The notes: generated from the sequence alone by a model not told the origin. DNA of 64,000 bases from JACDAN01 sp963801855 (GCA_963801855.1 CAWDGK010000001.1:1-64000), one strand, 5' to 3'. Counted from the first letter of the stretch, positions 29,185 through 39,887 are shown. Made by a program: numbers and translations.

Positions 29185-29293
29185 AGCAGGGCACCTCCTC
29201 GGACGCGGCGCCCCCCGGTCACCGTGATCCTTCGATATCCGCCCATCTATACGACGATGCGGGAGGCGAGTCAACTTTGAGTCGTCATCGAGA

Positions 29294-29737
29294 TCAGTCG
29301 TCCAGCCCCGCGATCGTCTCGCGGAGGGCCTGCCGCTCGGCGGCGAGCGAGCGGAACGCCTTTGCGAAGCGCCGCTCGCCGTCCGCGCTCAACCGGAGGA
29401 AGACGACGCGCGCGTCGTCGGCGGACGGCTCGCGCTCGAGGAGCCCCGCCTGCTCGGCGCGCGCCACGAGCTCGGTTGCGCTGCTCTGAGCCAACTGGAG
29501 CCGCTCGGCGAGCTGCGTGACCGTCGCGCGCTCGCTCAGGTCTGGGGCGCCTTTGATCTGGAGCAGCAGCAGGTACCAGGCGGGCGTCATCTCGCAGTCC
29601 TGCGCGACCCGTTCGGTCTCCCGGGTGAAGCGCCGGAGCGCGCCGCGGAACTCGGCCACGCGGACTGCCTCCGCGGCGGTGGGGGAGCGATTGCCGGGCC
29701 GTCTCGCCGTCACGGCGGTCGATCGTACGCCGCGCAC
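29294..29737 (-). CDS. MarR-family transcriptional regulator
   Basis: 147 residues, intact. The winged helix reads MTPAWYLLLLQIKGAPDLSE, TVTQLAERLQLAQSSATELV, ARAEQAGLLEREPSADDARV and FLRLSADGERRFAKAF; the D-x-R wing motif is present (DDARVV). The flanking helices provide the MarR dimer interface. GTG starts at 29737 and 29713 are both possible; neither has a good ribosome site. It is divergent from the flippase-like gene with only about 14 bases between starts, so any operator must overlap both promoters; regulation of that gene is a fair guess. Confidence 0.85.
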   Translation of the reverse strand: MRGVRSTAVTARRPGNRSPTAAEAVRVAEFRGALRRFTRETERVAQDCEMTPAWYLLLLQIKGAPDLSERATVTQLAERLQLAQSSATELVARAEQAGLLEREPSADDARVVFLRLSADGERRFAKAFRSLAAERQALRETIAGLDD

Positions 29738-29751
29738 GACAGGATGTGCGC

Positions 29752-30702
29752 ATGGAGGGGCTCCTCGATGCGATCTCGTCGTTCTTCCACCAGCTCACGT
29801 CGATCGCCTGGCCACTGCTCGGCCTCGCCGTGCTCTGCCACCTCGGACGGATCGCGTCGAGGACGCGGGCCTGGCTGAACATCGTCCGCGCCGCATACCC
29901 GGAGACGGCCGTGCGGTGGAGGGACATGTTCGGGGCGTATGCCGCCGGGATCGGCGCCAACGCAATCCTCCCCGGTCGCGGCGGTGACCTCCTGCGGCTC
30001 TACATCGCCAAGCACCGGGTCGAGGGCTCGACGTACCCGACGCTCGGGGCGACCATGCTCGTGGAGACGATCTTCGACACGCTCGTCGGCTCGCTGCTCA
30101 TCGGCTGGGCGATCGCGACCGGCGTGCTACCCGGGCTTGGCGTCCTTCCGGACCTGCCCGCGATCGACTGGCTCTGGCTGTTCCGGAACCCGGGCGTCGG
30201 AGCGGCGATCATCGTCTTCACCCTCGTGGCGGCATTGCTGCTCGCGCTCTTCGCCGCACGCCGCGTCGCCGAGTTCTGGCAGCGGGTGCGCATGGGTTTC
30301 GCCGTTCTCCGCGAGCCGCGCCGCTACGTCCGGCGGGTGGCGCTCTTCCAGGCCTTCGACTGGGGCTTCCGGATCGTGGGCATCTACTTCTTCCTGCGGG
30401 CATTCGGCCTGCCGGCCGACGCGCACAACATCTTCGTCGTCCAGGTCACGCAGAGCCTCTCGACGCTGATGCCGCTGACACCGGGCGGGATCGGGACCGA
30501 GCAGGCCCTGCTCGTCTACCTGTTCGAGGGCTCGGCGGCGTCGTCCGACGTCCTCAGCTTCAGCGTCGGAGTAAAGCTCGTGGTGATCGCCGTCAACCTC
30601 ACCCTCGGGCACGATCGCGACCTTCCTGTTGCTGGGACGCTTCCGCTGGCGCAAGGTCGTAGCCGAGGACTCCCAAGACCAGACGCCGCGGAGCGGGCTT
30701 AG
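29752..30702 (+). CDS. Lysylphosphatidylglycerol synthase TM-domain / flippase-like membrane protein (frameshift near 3' end)
   Basis: About 316 residues with six to eight spans. Family hallmarks are the early RIASRTRAWLNIVRAAYP, YAAGIGANAILPGRGGDLLR (the G-x-x-x-N-x-x-x-P-x-R-x-G-(D/E) motif), TLGATMLVETIFDTLVGSLL, then SLSTLMPLTPGGIGTEQALL (TPGGIGxxE). This is the UPF0104/AglD-like membrane family, implicated in lipid or glycolipid flipping. The ATG at 29752 has AGGA at good spacing. A frame break near 30607 and a second near 30660 restore the frame; the stop TAG at 30700-30702 lies in the loop of a hairpin, exactly as in folE2 at 54745. Confidence 0.78.
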   Translation: MEGLLDAISSFFHQLTSIAWPLLGLAVLCHLGRIASRTRAWLNIVRAAYPETAVRWRDMFGAYAAGIGANAILPGRGGDLLRLYIAKHRVEGSTYPTLGATMLVETIFDTLVGSLLIGWAIATGVLPGLGVLPDLPAIDWLWLFRNPGVGAAIIVFTLVAALLLALFAARRVAEFWQRVRMGFAVLREPRRYVRRVALFQAFDWGFRIVGIYFFLRAFGLPADAHNIFVVQVTQSLSTLMPLTPGGIGTEQALLVYLFEGSAASSDVLSFSVGVKLVVIAVNLTLGHDRDLPVAGTLPLAQGRSRGLPRPDAAERA

Positions 30703-30830
30703 CCCGCTCCGCTCCAGCAAGAACGACCAGCGCCACCGTCACCAGGCCCGGCAGACGCGCCGCGCGCCGCCGAAGGGCGGCGCCCGGCTTCCGGAAGGTC
30801 GCGGAAAGTCGAAAGACTTTTCGCGAAGGA
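30688..30830 (-). repeat. Three-hairpin repeat element, copy A (between convergent genes)
   Basis: Read on the minus strand from the coiled-coil gene stop. Hairpin 1 (30799-30826) has 12-bp arms around CGAAAAGTC/GACTTTCCG with loop TTTC. It is followed by CTTCCGGAAGCCGGGC. Hairpin 2 (30764-30783) is GCGCCGCC/GGCGGCGC. After a spacer of about 50 bases, hairpin 3 (30688-30712) is GCGGAGCGGGC-TAA-GCCCGCTCCGC. Copy B at 54621-54759 has the same order, loops and linkers, with paired changes in the stems. It acts at least as a bidirectional terminator. The 131 bases between the two genes hold nothing else. Confidence 0.8.
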
Positions 30831-30833
30831 GGG

Positions 30834-32363
30834 CTAGCGCTCGGCCCCGACCTCGTCCGGGCCGAGGACCTTCTTCCACCAGTCGGCCTCCCGGCTGTGG
30901 AGCGAGCTCTGCGCCTGGGCGACGTAGCTCGCAAGCTCGGCTTCCTTTGCGGCGAGCCGCTTCTCGAGCGCTTCGAGCTTCTCTTCCTTCCGCTCGAGCT
31001 TGTCGAGCCTGAGCTCGACGTCGGCCTCGGCGCCCGCCTCGCGGACCTCGACCTCCGCCTCGCGCTCGTCCAGCTCCTTGAGCCGTTCGCGAAGGGCGCT
31101 CTCGCTCTCGGCGATCCGCCGCTCGCGTCGCTCGAGGCGCTTGTCCTGTGAGTCGGAGGCATCTTCGACCTCCCGGATCGCGACCTCGCGCTCGACGAGA
31201 TCCTTCTCGCGCTCCTCGAGGCGCCGGCGCAGCTCCTCGACGTCGCGGCCGGATTGCTGCTCGCCCTCGAGCCGCCCGAGCTGGGCCTCCCGGCGATTGA
31301 GCTCCGCCTCGCGGGTGGCGAGCATGAACTCGCGCTCCTCGACCTCGGCGGCCCTGGCCTCCGCTGCCTGGGAGACGGCGGCAACCTTCTCCTCGGCCTC
31401 CTTCGCGACGGTTCCGTGGCTCGCGAGCTGGACGCGAAGCTTCTCCGACTCGGCTCGGACCCGCTCCTCGCGCTGCTCGAGCGCGGCCTCGCGGCTGTTG
31501 AACTGCTCCTCGGCGGCGAGCATGCGGGTCTCGCGCTTCGCGAAGGTCCGCTCGCGCTCCGAAAGCTCCTTCTCGCGCCGGCGGAGATGCTCCTCGCGCT
31601 CGGCAATTCCCTTCGCCTTGGCCTCGCCGCGCTGTTTGGCTTCTCGTTCGCGGGCAGTGAGCTCCTGCTCGGCGTCTTTGACCTTCTCCTCGCGCTTCGC
31701 GACGGCGTTGATCCGGTGCTGGAGCTCGGCGACCGCTTTCTCGCTGTCTTTGACTGCGTCCTCTCGTGCCTTCAGCGCAACCGCGCGCTCCTGCGCCGAG
31801 GACTGGTCGGTCGCGACCTCGGACTTGAGCTGGGAGAGGCGCTTGCGCTCCGTGTCGAGCTCTCGCCGCGCTGCCGCCAGGCGGGCGTCGCGCTCGCGCA
31901 GCTCGGTTTCCATCGTCGTGATCCGCGCATCGCGGTCGTCCAGCTTGGAGGCCTGGCGTGACACGTCCGACTCCTCGGTCAGCCGCCGCTCATACGCCTC
32001 GACCTGCTCGGCCAGAGCAGTCCGGAGCTCCTGCTCGCGCTTTGTCGCGGCCGTCAGCTCCGACCGGACTTCCTCCAGCTCGCCATGGAGCTCCTGGAGC
32101 TCGCCCTGGTCGACGGTGGCCGATACGGCCCCGTCGGGCTGCGCCTGCGGCGATGGCGGCGGCGAGGCGTAGAGGTCGAGGCGCACGAAGGGAGCCTCGA
32201 CCTTGTGGTGGCCGTTGAGATCCGCGACAACCGGCGCGGCATCCCCGTCCCGGCGCCGCTGCAGCTGTGCGCGCAGGCCGGTGCCGAAGCCCTGCTCGGT
32301 CTCGACTTCCTTGCCGTTCTGGTCTTCGGGCTGTTCGTCCTGCGGCTTCGGCTTGGCGGGCAT
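30834..32363 (-). CDS. Long coiled-coil protein at the end of the Tad operon
   Basis: 509 residues, intact. A disordered start (PAKPKPQDEQPEDQNGKEVE) leads into about 400 residues of nearly unbroken heptads rich in Glu, Arg, Ala and Leu, with many RE-x-x-L-x-x-RE repeats (for example LRRREKELSERERTFAKRET). The end is READWWKKVLGPDEVGAER. There is no signal peptide and no membrane span, so it should be cytoplasmic and form a rod perhaps 60 nm long. It lies 20 bases after tadC with its own AGGAGA site, as the last gene of the pilus operon. I know no Tad component of this kind; a scaffold for the pilus motor or its polar placement is a guess. Confidence 0.8.
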   Translation of the reverse strand: MPAKPKPQDEQPEDQNGKEVETEQGFGTGLRAQLQRRRDGDAAPVVADLNGHHKVEAPFVRLDLYASPPPSPQAQPDGAVSATVDQGELQELHGELEEVRSELTAATKREQELRTALAEQVEAYERRLTEESDVSRQASKLDDRDARITTMETELRERDARLAAARRELDTERKRLSQLKSEVATDQSSAQERAVALKAREDAVKDSEKAVAELQHRINAVAKREEKVKDAEQELTAREREAKQRGEAKAKGIAEREEHLRRREKELSERERTFAKRETRMLAAEEQFNSREAALEQREERVRAESEKLRVQLASHGTVAKEAEEKVAAVSQAAEARAAEVEEREFMLATREAELNRREAQLGRLEGEQQSGRDVEELRRRLEEREKDLVEREVAIREVEDASDSQDKRLERRERRIAESESALRERLKELDEREAEVEVREAGAEADVELRLDKLERKEEKLEALEKRLAAKEAELASYVAQAQSSLHSREADWWKKVLGPDEVGAER

Positions 32364-32383
32364 GACTGTCTCCTAGGTCGGCG

Positions 32384-33286
32384 TTAGAAGAGCTTGTTGA
32401 GGTTCATGAAGGCGGGTCCCAGGATGACCAGGAACATCGCCGGGAAGATGAAGAGGACGGTCGGGAAGAGCATCTTGATCGGGGCCTTCATGGCCTTCTC
32501 CTCCGCGGCCGCCTGACGGCGCAACCGGGTGTCGGCCGCCTGGACGCGAAGGATCCGTCCGAGCGAGGTGCCGAGCTGGTCGGCCTGGATGATCGCCCGG
32601 CAGAAGGACGAGAGCTCGGGCGCGTCCACGCGCTCGGACATCCGCTTCAGCGCGTCCTGCCGGCTCTCGCCGATGCGCATCTCACCGAGGGTCAGGCCGA
32701 ACTCCTCTGCGAGCGGGCCGTCCATGTGCTCGGTCAGCTTTGCGATCGCGCCGTCGAAGCCGAGGCCGGCCTCGACGCTCACCGCGAGCAGGTCGAGTGC
32801 GTCCGGCAGGGCAGCTCGGATGCTGTCGCGGCGGCCACGGGCCTTCAGCGAGACGAAGTAGTCGGGCGCGATGAACCCGCCGGCCGCGAAGGCGCCCATC
32901 AGGAGGAGGCCCATGCCCGAGCCGGTGATCGACGTGATCGTCACTCCGAAGAGCGCCCCACCGACCGCGAGGAAGCCCTTGGCGGCCAGGAATCCGGTCG
33001 GGGAGAGCCGTCGGCCCAGGCCCGCCCCGAGGAGCCGGAGCGAGATCGAGTCCATGCTCGTCCGTGGGTTCAGCTTCAGCACCCACTTGGCGAAGGTTTC
33101 GCGAAGGGGCTCGAGTGCGCGTTCCCGAAGGCGTTGGTTGTCCAGCGGAGAGGCGATCCGGATGAAGCCGTAGTGCGTGGCCCGGCGCATCGATCGATCC
33201 CGCTCGCGGGAGGGAAGCGTTGCGACTTCGCCGATGAGGTAGACGGCGCCCGCGAGGCAGGCGATGGCAATGATCAGGAGCATCAT
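32384..33286 (-). CDS. tadC: Tad pilus inner-membrane platform protein TadC
   Basis: 300 residues, intact. An N-terminal span, then two more (TGFLAAKGFLAVGGALFGVT, GLLLMGAFAAGGFIAPDYFV), the T2SSF cytoplasmic domain (ALPDALDLLAVSVEAGLGFD, then GAIAKLTEHMDGPLAEEFGL and FCRAIIQADQLGTSLGRILR) and a last span (MLFPTVLFIFPAMFLVILGP). TadB and TadC form the membrane platform that couples the CpaF motor to pilin assembly. It starts 12 bases after the TadB fusion gene and is followed by the coiled-coil gene. Confidence 0.93.
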   Translation of the reverse strand: MMLLIIAIACLAGAVYLIGEVATLPSRERDRSMRRATHYGFIRIASPLDNQRLRERALEPLRETFAKWVLKLNPRTSMDSISLRLLGAGLGRRLSPTGFLAAKGFLAVGGALFGVTITSITGSGMGLLLMGAFAAGGFIAPDYFVSLKARGRRDSIRAALPDALDLLAVSVEAGLGFDGAIAKLTEHMDGPLAEEFGLTLGEMRIGESRQDALKRMSERVDAPELSSFCRAIIQADQLGTSLGRILRVQAADTRLRRQAAAEEKAMKAPIKMLFPTVLFIFPAMFLVILGPAFMNLNKLF

Positions 33287-33298
33287 GGTGGCTTCCCC

Positions 33299-35181
33299 CT
33301 ATCCCTTGAACGACGCGATTCGGTTCAGGAGGAAGCTCCCGAACGCCATCATGACAAGCATCAGCGCGATCAACTTGTGGCCCGTGGACGAGTGGTACAG
33401 CGGATCCATGTACTCGCCGTTCAGGACGGTGATCGCACCCGCCATGAAGAAGGGCAGGCCCATCAGCACGTAGGCGCCTGCCCGTCCCATCGCAGTCAGA
33501 CCCTTGATCTTGCGGGCGAACTGCTGCCGCTGGCGGACGGTGTCGGCGACCATGTCGATCAGTCCGGCGAGGCTGCCGCCGACCTGGCGCTGGATGGTCA
33601 CCGCGGTGATCACGAACTCGAAGTTCTTGGAGCCCAGGCGCACTGCCATCTCGCTCAGCGAGTCGTCGATCGGCCGGCCGAGCTGCGCCTCCGTGAGCAC
33701 CCGCTTGAGTTCCTTGCTGGCGGGTGGGCGGCCTTCGTCGACAACCGTCTGGAGGCCGGTCTTGAAGCTGTGCCCCGCCTTGAGCGAGGCGGCGAGGGTG
33801 ATCAGGAGGTCAGGGAGCTGGTTCTCGAACGCCCTTGTCCGGCGCTTGCCCTTGATCCAGACCACGAGGTACGGGATCGAGGCGCCTCCCAGCATGGCGA
33901 GCAGGACGATCATCGAGCTCTGCGCGGCCATTCCCGCCATGAGCCCGATGGCGAGGCCGGAGCCCATGCAGAGATAGACGAACTCCACCGCTCGTAGTGG
34001 GACGTCGCTTCGCTCGAGCATCCGCGAGAGTGCGACCCATTGCTTCCAGTGGCCGAAGGTGCGCTCTGTCGCGCGGAACAATCCTGCGGCGGCCTGCAAC
34101 CGCTCGCGCTCCTGCTTCCGCCTGGAACCAGGCCCGGGGGCGAGGTGGGGTGCGAGCCGCCGGCGGAGCCGTGACCCGCGAACCGAGCTCACGAGGAAGG
34201 TGCCGGCAAGCAGGACGAGGAGCCCGACGAGTGCGCCGAGAAGCTGGGTACCGAGGAAGCTCTCGTACACCTTCTCCGGCAGGAGCTTGGACGGCGCCGG
34301 CGTCGCGATCGCTTCGTCGCCCGGAATCGACAGCGAGGCCGAGCCTGCACCGAGCTTCGGCACCGACGCGTCGAGCTTCAGCGAGTCGCCGGCGCGGGCG
34401 GAAGTCAGATACTCGAGGCGCCAGGTGCGTCGAAGGGTCGCCGCGATTTGACCGTAGGCGCGCTGGAGCTCGGAGCTCGACCGCGTGCCGTGGTACAGGC
34501 CTCCGGTCTCCGACGCGAGACGCTTCAGCGGCGCGGGAGAGAACTGGTCGCCCTCGATCGCGAGCGGGTAGACGGCGGCGCCGGCGCGACGAGCTGCCGC
34601 CACGGCGTCCTCGAGCTCAGCCGTGCTCGACGTGTCGGCTCCGTCGGTGAGGATGACGATGACGCGACCCTGGAGGCCCTGCCGCTGGAGTCCGGCGGCG
34701 GCACCGACGATCGCGTCGTAGAGGGCGGTCCCCTGCTTCTTGTCGAGCTTGAGGCTCCCGAGGGCTGCCGTCGCCTCGCCGGCCGCGGCAGTGAACCTGC
34801 CGGGGCGCTCGGCAAACGAGCCGAACCCGATCACCGCGAGACGATCGCGCGGCGCCTTCCACGAGGCGAACGCCCGGGCAGCGGCGACCGCGTTGCCGAA
34901 CGGGCCTCCGGCCATGGACTTCGAGCGGTCCACGGCGATGACGACTGCCTTGGACTCACCGAGGTTGTGCGCTCGAGGCTCGGCGCGGGCCGTCCGTTCT
35001 CCTTCAGCAGCGGCGGCTTCGCCGACGGCGTCGAAGTGACGACGCTGAGCCGGACCCGCGGGAAGGACGTCGCGTCGACACCCGAGACCTTGACCCCGGC
35101 ACCTGCGGCCGGAACGGCTGCGAGAGCGGCTGCGCCCGAGTGCGATGCCGACGCGGATCCGGATGCGCTTGCGCCTCCGGA

Positions 35182-35185
<4 letters not shown>
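33299..35185 (-). CDS. tadB: VWA domain fused to TadB pilus platform protein (N-terminal frameshift)
   Basis: About 628 residues. The ATG overlaps the cpaF stop (ATGA). After a basic N-terminus and a hydrophobic, signal-like stretch (AAALAAVPAAGAGVKVSG, read across a break near 35130 and another near 34985) comes a von Willebrand A domain. It has a complete MIDAS: DRSKSM near 34925, the Thr in KKQGTALYDAI and the Asp in ILTDGADTSSTAEL. A span (LLGALVGLLVLLAGTFLVSS) links it to a full T2SSF domain (LPDLLITLAASLKAGHSFKT, then QRQVGGSLAGLIDMVADTVR) and two C-terminal spans. From about 34960 to the stop the frame is unbroken, so the fusion is real. The VWA part should face outside. Confidence 0.88.
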
Positions 35186-36608
<1,423 letters not shown>

Positions 36609-36616
36609 GGCCGGCC

Positions 36617-37808
36617 CTATGCCTTCGCCAGGGCGCCGGCGCCGCTCTTGCGGCCCCAACGCTTCTTGGACTGGACAGGAGCCGCCGGCTCGAGGGCCTT
36701 CGCCATCTCGCGCACCGCGCGGGAGAAGTCGGCCTTCGGGTCGGATACGACGGCGGGGTTGCCACGGTTCACGGCCAGCGGGACTGCCCGGTCGCTCGGG
36801 ATCTCGAAGCGAACGTTCTGCTCGAGCGCCGCCTCGACCTCGCCACGCTTCATGCCGACGTTGCGTGTTCGCCCGGTTCAGCACGACCCGGATGCGCTCC
36901 GTCGGGAAGGACAGGAGCTCCAGTGTCTGGAGGCTGAGCCGGACGTTCTTGATCGTCGGGACGTCGAGGCCGCACAGGAGCAGCAGCTCATCTGTCCGGT
37001 CGAGCGTGGCCAGCATCGGGCCGTGGAAGAACGGCGAGGTGTCGACGACGATCATCTCGTACGACTCCTTCGCCACCTCGAGCAGCCGGCTGAGCTTCGC
37101 CTCGGTGACGAGCTCTGCATCCTCCGGCCGAATCGGAGCGGGGAGGACGTCGACGCCCGATGCGTGGCGCGTCGTGTAGCCCGCGAGCTTCTCGGGGTCG
37201 AGCTCGCCCGGTGCGACGACCAGGTCGTAGATCGTCTTGTCGGGCTCGATCCCGAGCATGATCGCGGCGTCGCCGAACTGGAGATCCAGGTCGAGCAGCA
37301 GCGTCTTCTTTCCGCCGTGCTTCGCGAACGCCGTCGCGAGGTTGGTGGACATGACGGTCTTGCCGGTTCCGCCCTTGGGCGAGAACACGGTGAGAACTCG
37401 CCCCTCGGCCCCGACGTTCGTGTTGCGGTTCGTGTGGCTCGCCTTCCGAATCGCGAAGACGACGTTCTCGGGGAGCTGCGGGAGCAGCAGGACGTCGGCG
37501 ACGTCTGCCTCCAGCGCCGCGTCGAGCAGCATCGAGGCCTCGCCCGAAGCGAGGAGGACGATCGGGGCCCGTGTGTACTCGCGGATCGCCGCCAGGTCGT
37601 CCTCGGGGAGATCCGACGCCCGTGTGGCGTGGAGCACGGTCTGGAGGTGACCGCCGGCGAGTGCGCCTGCGCCCTCCCGCACCGTTTGGCTGCGGCCGAC
37701 GAGCTGGATCTCGGGATGGCGCTCGAGCGCCTCCGTGAGCTCGTTCAGGCCCTCGCAGCTACCGGTGATGTAGATCCGCGTTCCGTCGCGGAATGCCTGG
37801 TCCGACAT
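36617..37808 (-). CDS. cpaE: Tad pilus localisation ATPase CpaE/TadZ (one frameshift)
   Basis: About 396 residues. An atypical receiver-like N-terminal domain (IYITGSCEGLNELTEALERH, PIVLLASGEASMLLDAALEA) precedes a MinD/ParA-type ATPase with the deviant Walker A FSPKGGTGKTVMSTNLATAF near residue 145. Switch residues follow in LLLDLDLQFGDAAIMLG and MIVVDTSPFFHGP. The end is restored after a break near 36865 (GEVEAALEQNVRFEIPSDRA, VPLAVNRGNPAVV). CpaE/TadZ places the pilus machine in the cell. The ATG at 37808 shares a base with the cpaB stop (TGATG) and has AAGGAGG at a good distance; the TTG one codon upstream is also possible. Confidence 0.93.
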
Positions 37809-38545
37809 CAACGACCCCTCCTTCCAGCGCGACCCAACATCACGGTCGCCGAGTTGTCGACGCTGTCGCGGCTGTCGGCTGAATCGGTCACCGGGCGGAG
37901 CTCGAGATGCCAGTCGCCGTTGATCATCACGTGGAAGAGCTTCTGCGACTGTGCGTCGGTCACTCCGAGGATGGCCGAGAAGGCCTCGTCCGGCCTCGCC
38001 CCGAGCTTGCTCTCGACGGCGCCCGAGTCCGGAGCCTTGAGCACGAGCAGGTCGCGCAGGACCACCTTGGTCAGCTTGACGCCGTTCGCAACCTCCAGGG
38101 AGCCGAGGAAGTCGACGTGGTCGCCTTCCTCCAGTGTGCCCATCAAGAGCTGGTGCTCGTTTCCTGCGATCTCGAGGGCGCGGAGCCGACCCTTCAGCTG
38201 GGCCTTGATGCCCTGCTCGCCGAGGGGATGGAACCGGTTGAGCGTGACCTGCTCGCCCTGGTAGACCCTCTCCGTGGCGACGAGCTGGTCGATCTGCTCG
38301 GGCTTGGAGATCGCGCCGGGAACGACACTGCGCTGGGCGATCTCGAGGGTCTTGAGCAGGTTCCGGTCAGCGACCTCGGAGCCCGAGGTGCCGACCGGGA
38401 TGTCCTGCGCGGCGACCCAAACGGCGACGAGGTCCTCGCCCTGCTGGACGCTCTTCTTGTAATTCGTGACGTAAAAGATCGTCAGTAGCGCCGCCATTAC
38501 AGCAAGCACGACTGCGATTCCGATATTTCGTAGTCTGTAGGACAT
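37808..38545 (-). CDS. cpaB: Flp pilus assembly protein CpaB
   Basis: 245 residues, intact. A single N-terminal span (NIGIAVVLAVMAALLTIFYV) is followed by a SAF domain (VWVAAQDIPVGTSGSEVADR, ISKPEQIDQLVATERVYQGE, QVTLNRFHPLGEQGIKAQL) and an RcpC/CpaB C-terminal domain (LLMGTLEEGDHVDFLGSLEV). In Gram-negative Tad systems CpaB works with the secretin; here no secretin gene is present, as expected for a monoderm or thick-walled actinobacterium. A GAAGGAG ribosome site is upstream. It couples tightly to cpaE. Confidence 0.9.
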   Translation of the reverse strand: MSYRLRNIGIAVVLAVMAALLTIFYVTNYKKSVQQGEDLVAVWVAAQDIPVGTSGSEVADRNLLKTLEIAQRSVVPGAISKPEQIDQLVATERVYQGEQVTLNRFHPLGEQGIKAQLKGRLRALEIAGNEHQLLMGTLEEGDHVDFLGSLEVANGVKLTKVVLRDLLVLKAPDSGAVESKLGARPDEAFSAILGVTDAQSQKLFHVMINGDWHLELRPVTDSADSRDSVDNSATVMLGRAGRRGR

Positions 38546-38578
38546 GGCGGCGGTGTTCTCCTTCTCTCTACTCGATTG

Positions 38579-39492
38579 CTATTCGATTAGGCCGATCGAG
38601 CGCACACCGAAGTCATCTTCCGGTGCGGACTCGTTCATGATTCCTTCCCAGATCACTTGCGTGAACTGGCCGTGCAGCTTTCCGCTACTTCCTTTCGCCT
38701 CGTAGCTGTCGAGTCGGAATCCGACCCAACCGATGACGAAGTACTCGAAGTTCGCGCCTCCACCACGCGTCTCGCTGTAGACCGGAAACAGCATCTCCGT
38801 TCCCAGTCGATCGTCGAGCGCGCTCTTTGACCTGCGACGAGTTGAACTTGGCGCCCGGATCGGAGAAGTACCAATTGAGCGGCATGTATCCGTCGAATCC
38901 GCGGCGAATCCAGTCGGCAAGAGTCGTGGGACCGACTCCTCCGCGGCTCGCGTCGATGTTCACGAGCCGGAATGCTCCGGGGCCGGTTTTCGTCAGGTCG
39001 AGCGTCGTCGGCTGATCGAAGCACGGAAGCGGCCTGCACTGGAGCAGCGCGTGGTTCTCGTCGACGCCGATCGGAGCTGCCCAGCGTGCTTTGTTCGGTG
39101 CGCCGGCGCGGGCCACCGACTTCGCGCGAACCTGAACGGAACTGAGGCCGAAGAGCTTCGAGAAGAAGCCCGGGGACGGACGCTCGGTCGTGATCGCGAT
39201 CGTGTCGTGATCCACTGCCGTCGTCCGGAACTTGATTCCGCTTGGCGCGAGCCCGCCGTCGTTCCGGTTGGCGTAGTCCATCGCCGCGAGCTCGGCGTCG
39301 CTCGTGCTTTCGGGAAGCTCGTGCGCGCCTGCCAGGGCGGCGGCGTCCGCGTTTGCCTGCAGCTTGCGGTCGGCGCGGTACCAGGAGCCGACGTCGAGAA
39401 CAGCGGCGGCCATCCCGACGAGGACACCCAGGAAGAGGAGCGTGAAGACCAGCGGACTGGCCGCGCTCGGATCTGACGAGAGACGCGATCAT
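38579..39492 (-). CDS. TadG-like pilus-assembly/pseudopilin-type protein (two frameshifts)
   Basis: About 303 residues. The start MIASLVRSERGQ and, after a break near 39465, SPLVFTLLFLGVLVGMAAAV give the TadG-type N-terminal helix with the GQ cleavage-like site. Next is the signature VLDVGSWYRADRKLQANADA and AALAGAHELP (the D-x-x-x-x-x-R...Q..AD.AALAGA block of TadG/Tad-like proteins). The extracytoplasmic part has a Cys pair (LLQCRPLPCFDQP) and, after a break near 38830, ends with FVIGWVGFRLDSYEAKGSSG and VRSIGLIE. It is probably a minor pilus or envelope-spanning component. It overlaps tadE by 4 bases (ATGA). Confidence 0.85.
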
Positions 39493-39887
39493 TCGACTCG
39501 CTCCGTGGTCACGCTGCTGAGCCGGCCGGACTTGACGATCAACCCGAGGAGGCTGATCGAGTACGGGTAGGTGGCCTCGACGCGGACCTCCTCGCCCGGC
39601 TGCCAGGTCGACTGGACGTTGATGGCCAGGTTGGCCGACTTCAGATCTGTCGCTGCCGTGCGCACCTGGGCGACGACCGCTCCTTGCGGATCGCTCAGAT
39701 GACGGCCGACCGCACCCTTACGGGCACCGGCGCGGACTGCATCGGTCAGCGTGATGTAGTTGTTGAAGGCGATCCCGAACTGGATCACCCCGAAGAGGAG
39801 CATGGCGAGCAGCGGAAGGACGAGGGCGAACTCGGTCATCGTCTGCCCGTTCTGCGCTCGGAGTGAGAGTGTTTTTCGGCGGCTCAT
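39489..39887 (-). CDS. tadE: TadE-family pseudopilin
   Basis: 132 residues, intact. The N-terminal signal LRAQNGQTMTEFALVLPLLA has the TadE/Flp prepilin pattern (G-x-x-x-x-E-F before a hydrophobic helix LLAMLLFGVIQFGIAFNNYI), so it should be cut by a TadV prepilin peptidase. No such peptidase is encoded in this window. The C-terminal part (DAVRAGARKGAVGRHLSDPQ, EVRVEATYPYSISLLGLIVK) is the usual TadE beta region. The ATG at 39887 is preferred although its ribosome site (AAGGAAG) is distant. It follows flp after a strong hairpin. Confidence 0.9.
   Translation of the reverse strand: MSRRKTLSLRAQNGQTMTEFALVLPLLAMLLFGVIQFGIAFNNYITLTDAVRAGARKGAVGRHLSDPQGAVVAQVRTAATDLKSANLAINVQSTWQPGEEVRVEATYPYSISLLGLIVKSGRLSSVTTERVE

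Noticed and set aside
31000..32172. A 390-codon Ser/Arg-rich plus-strand frame opposite the coiled-coil gene
   Set aside because: It is the complement of Glu/Arg/Leu heptads; composition alone explains it. The minus-strand protein has a ribosome site and operon position.
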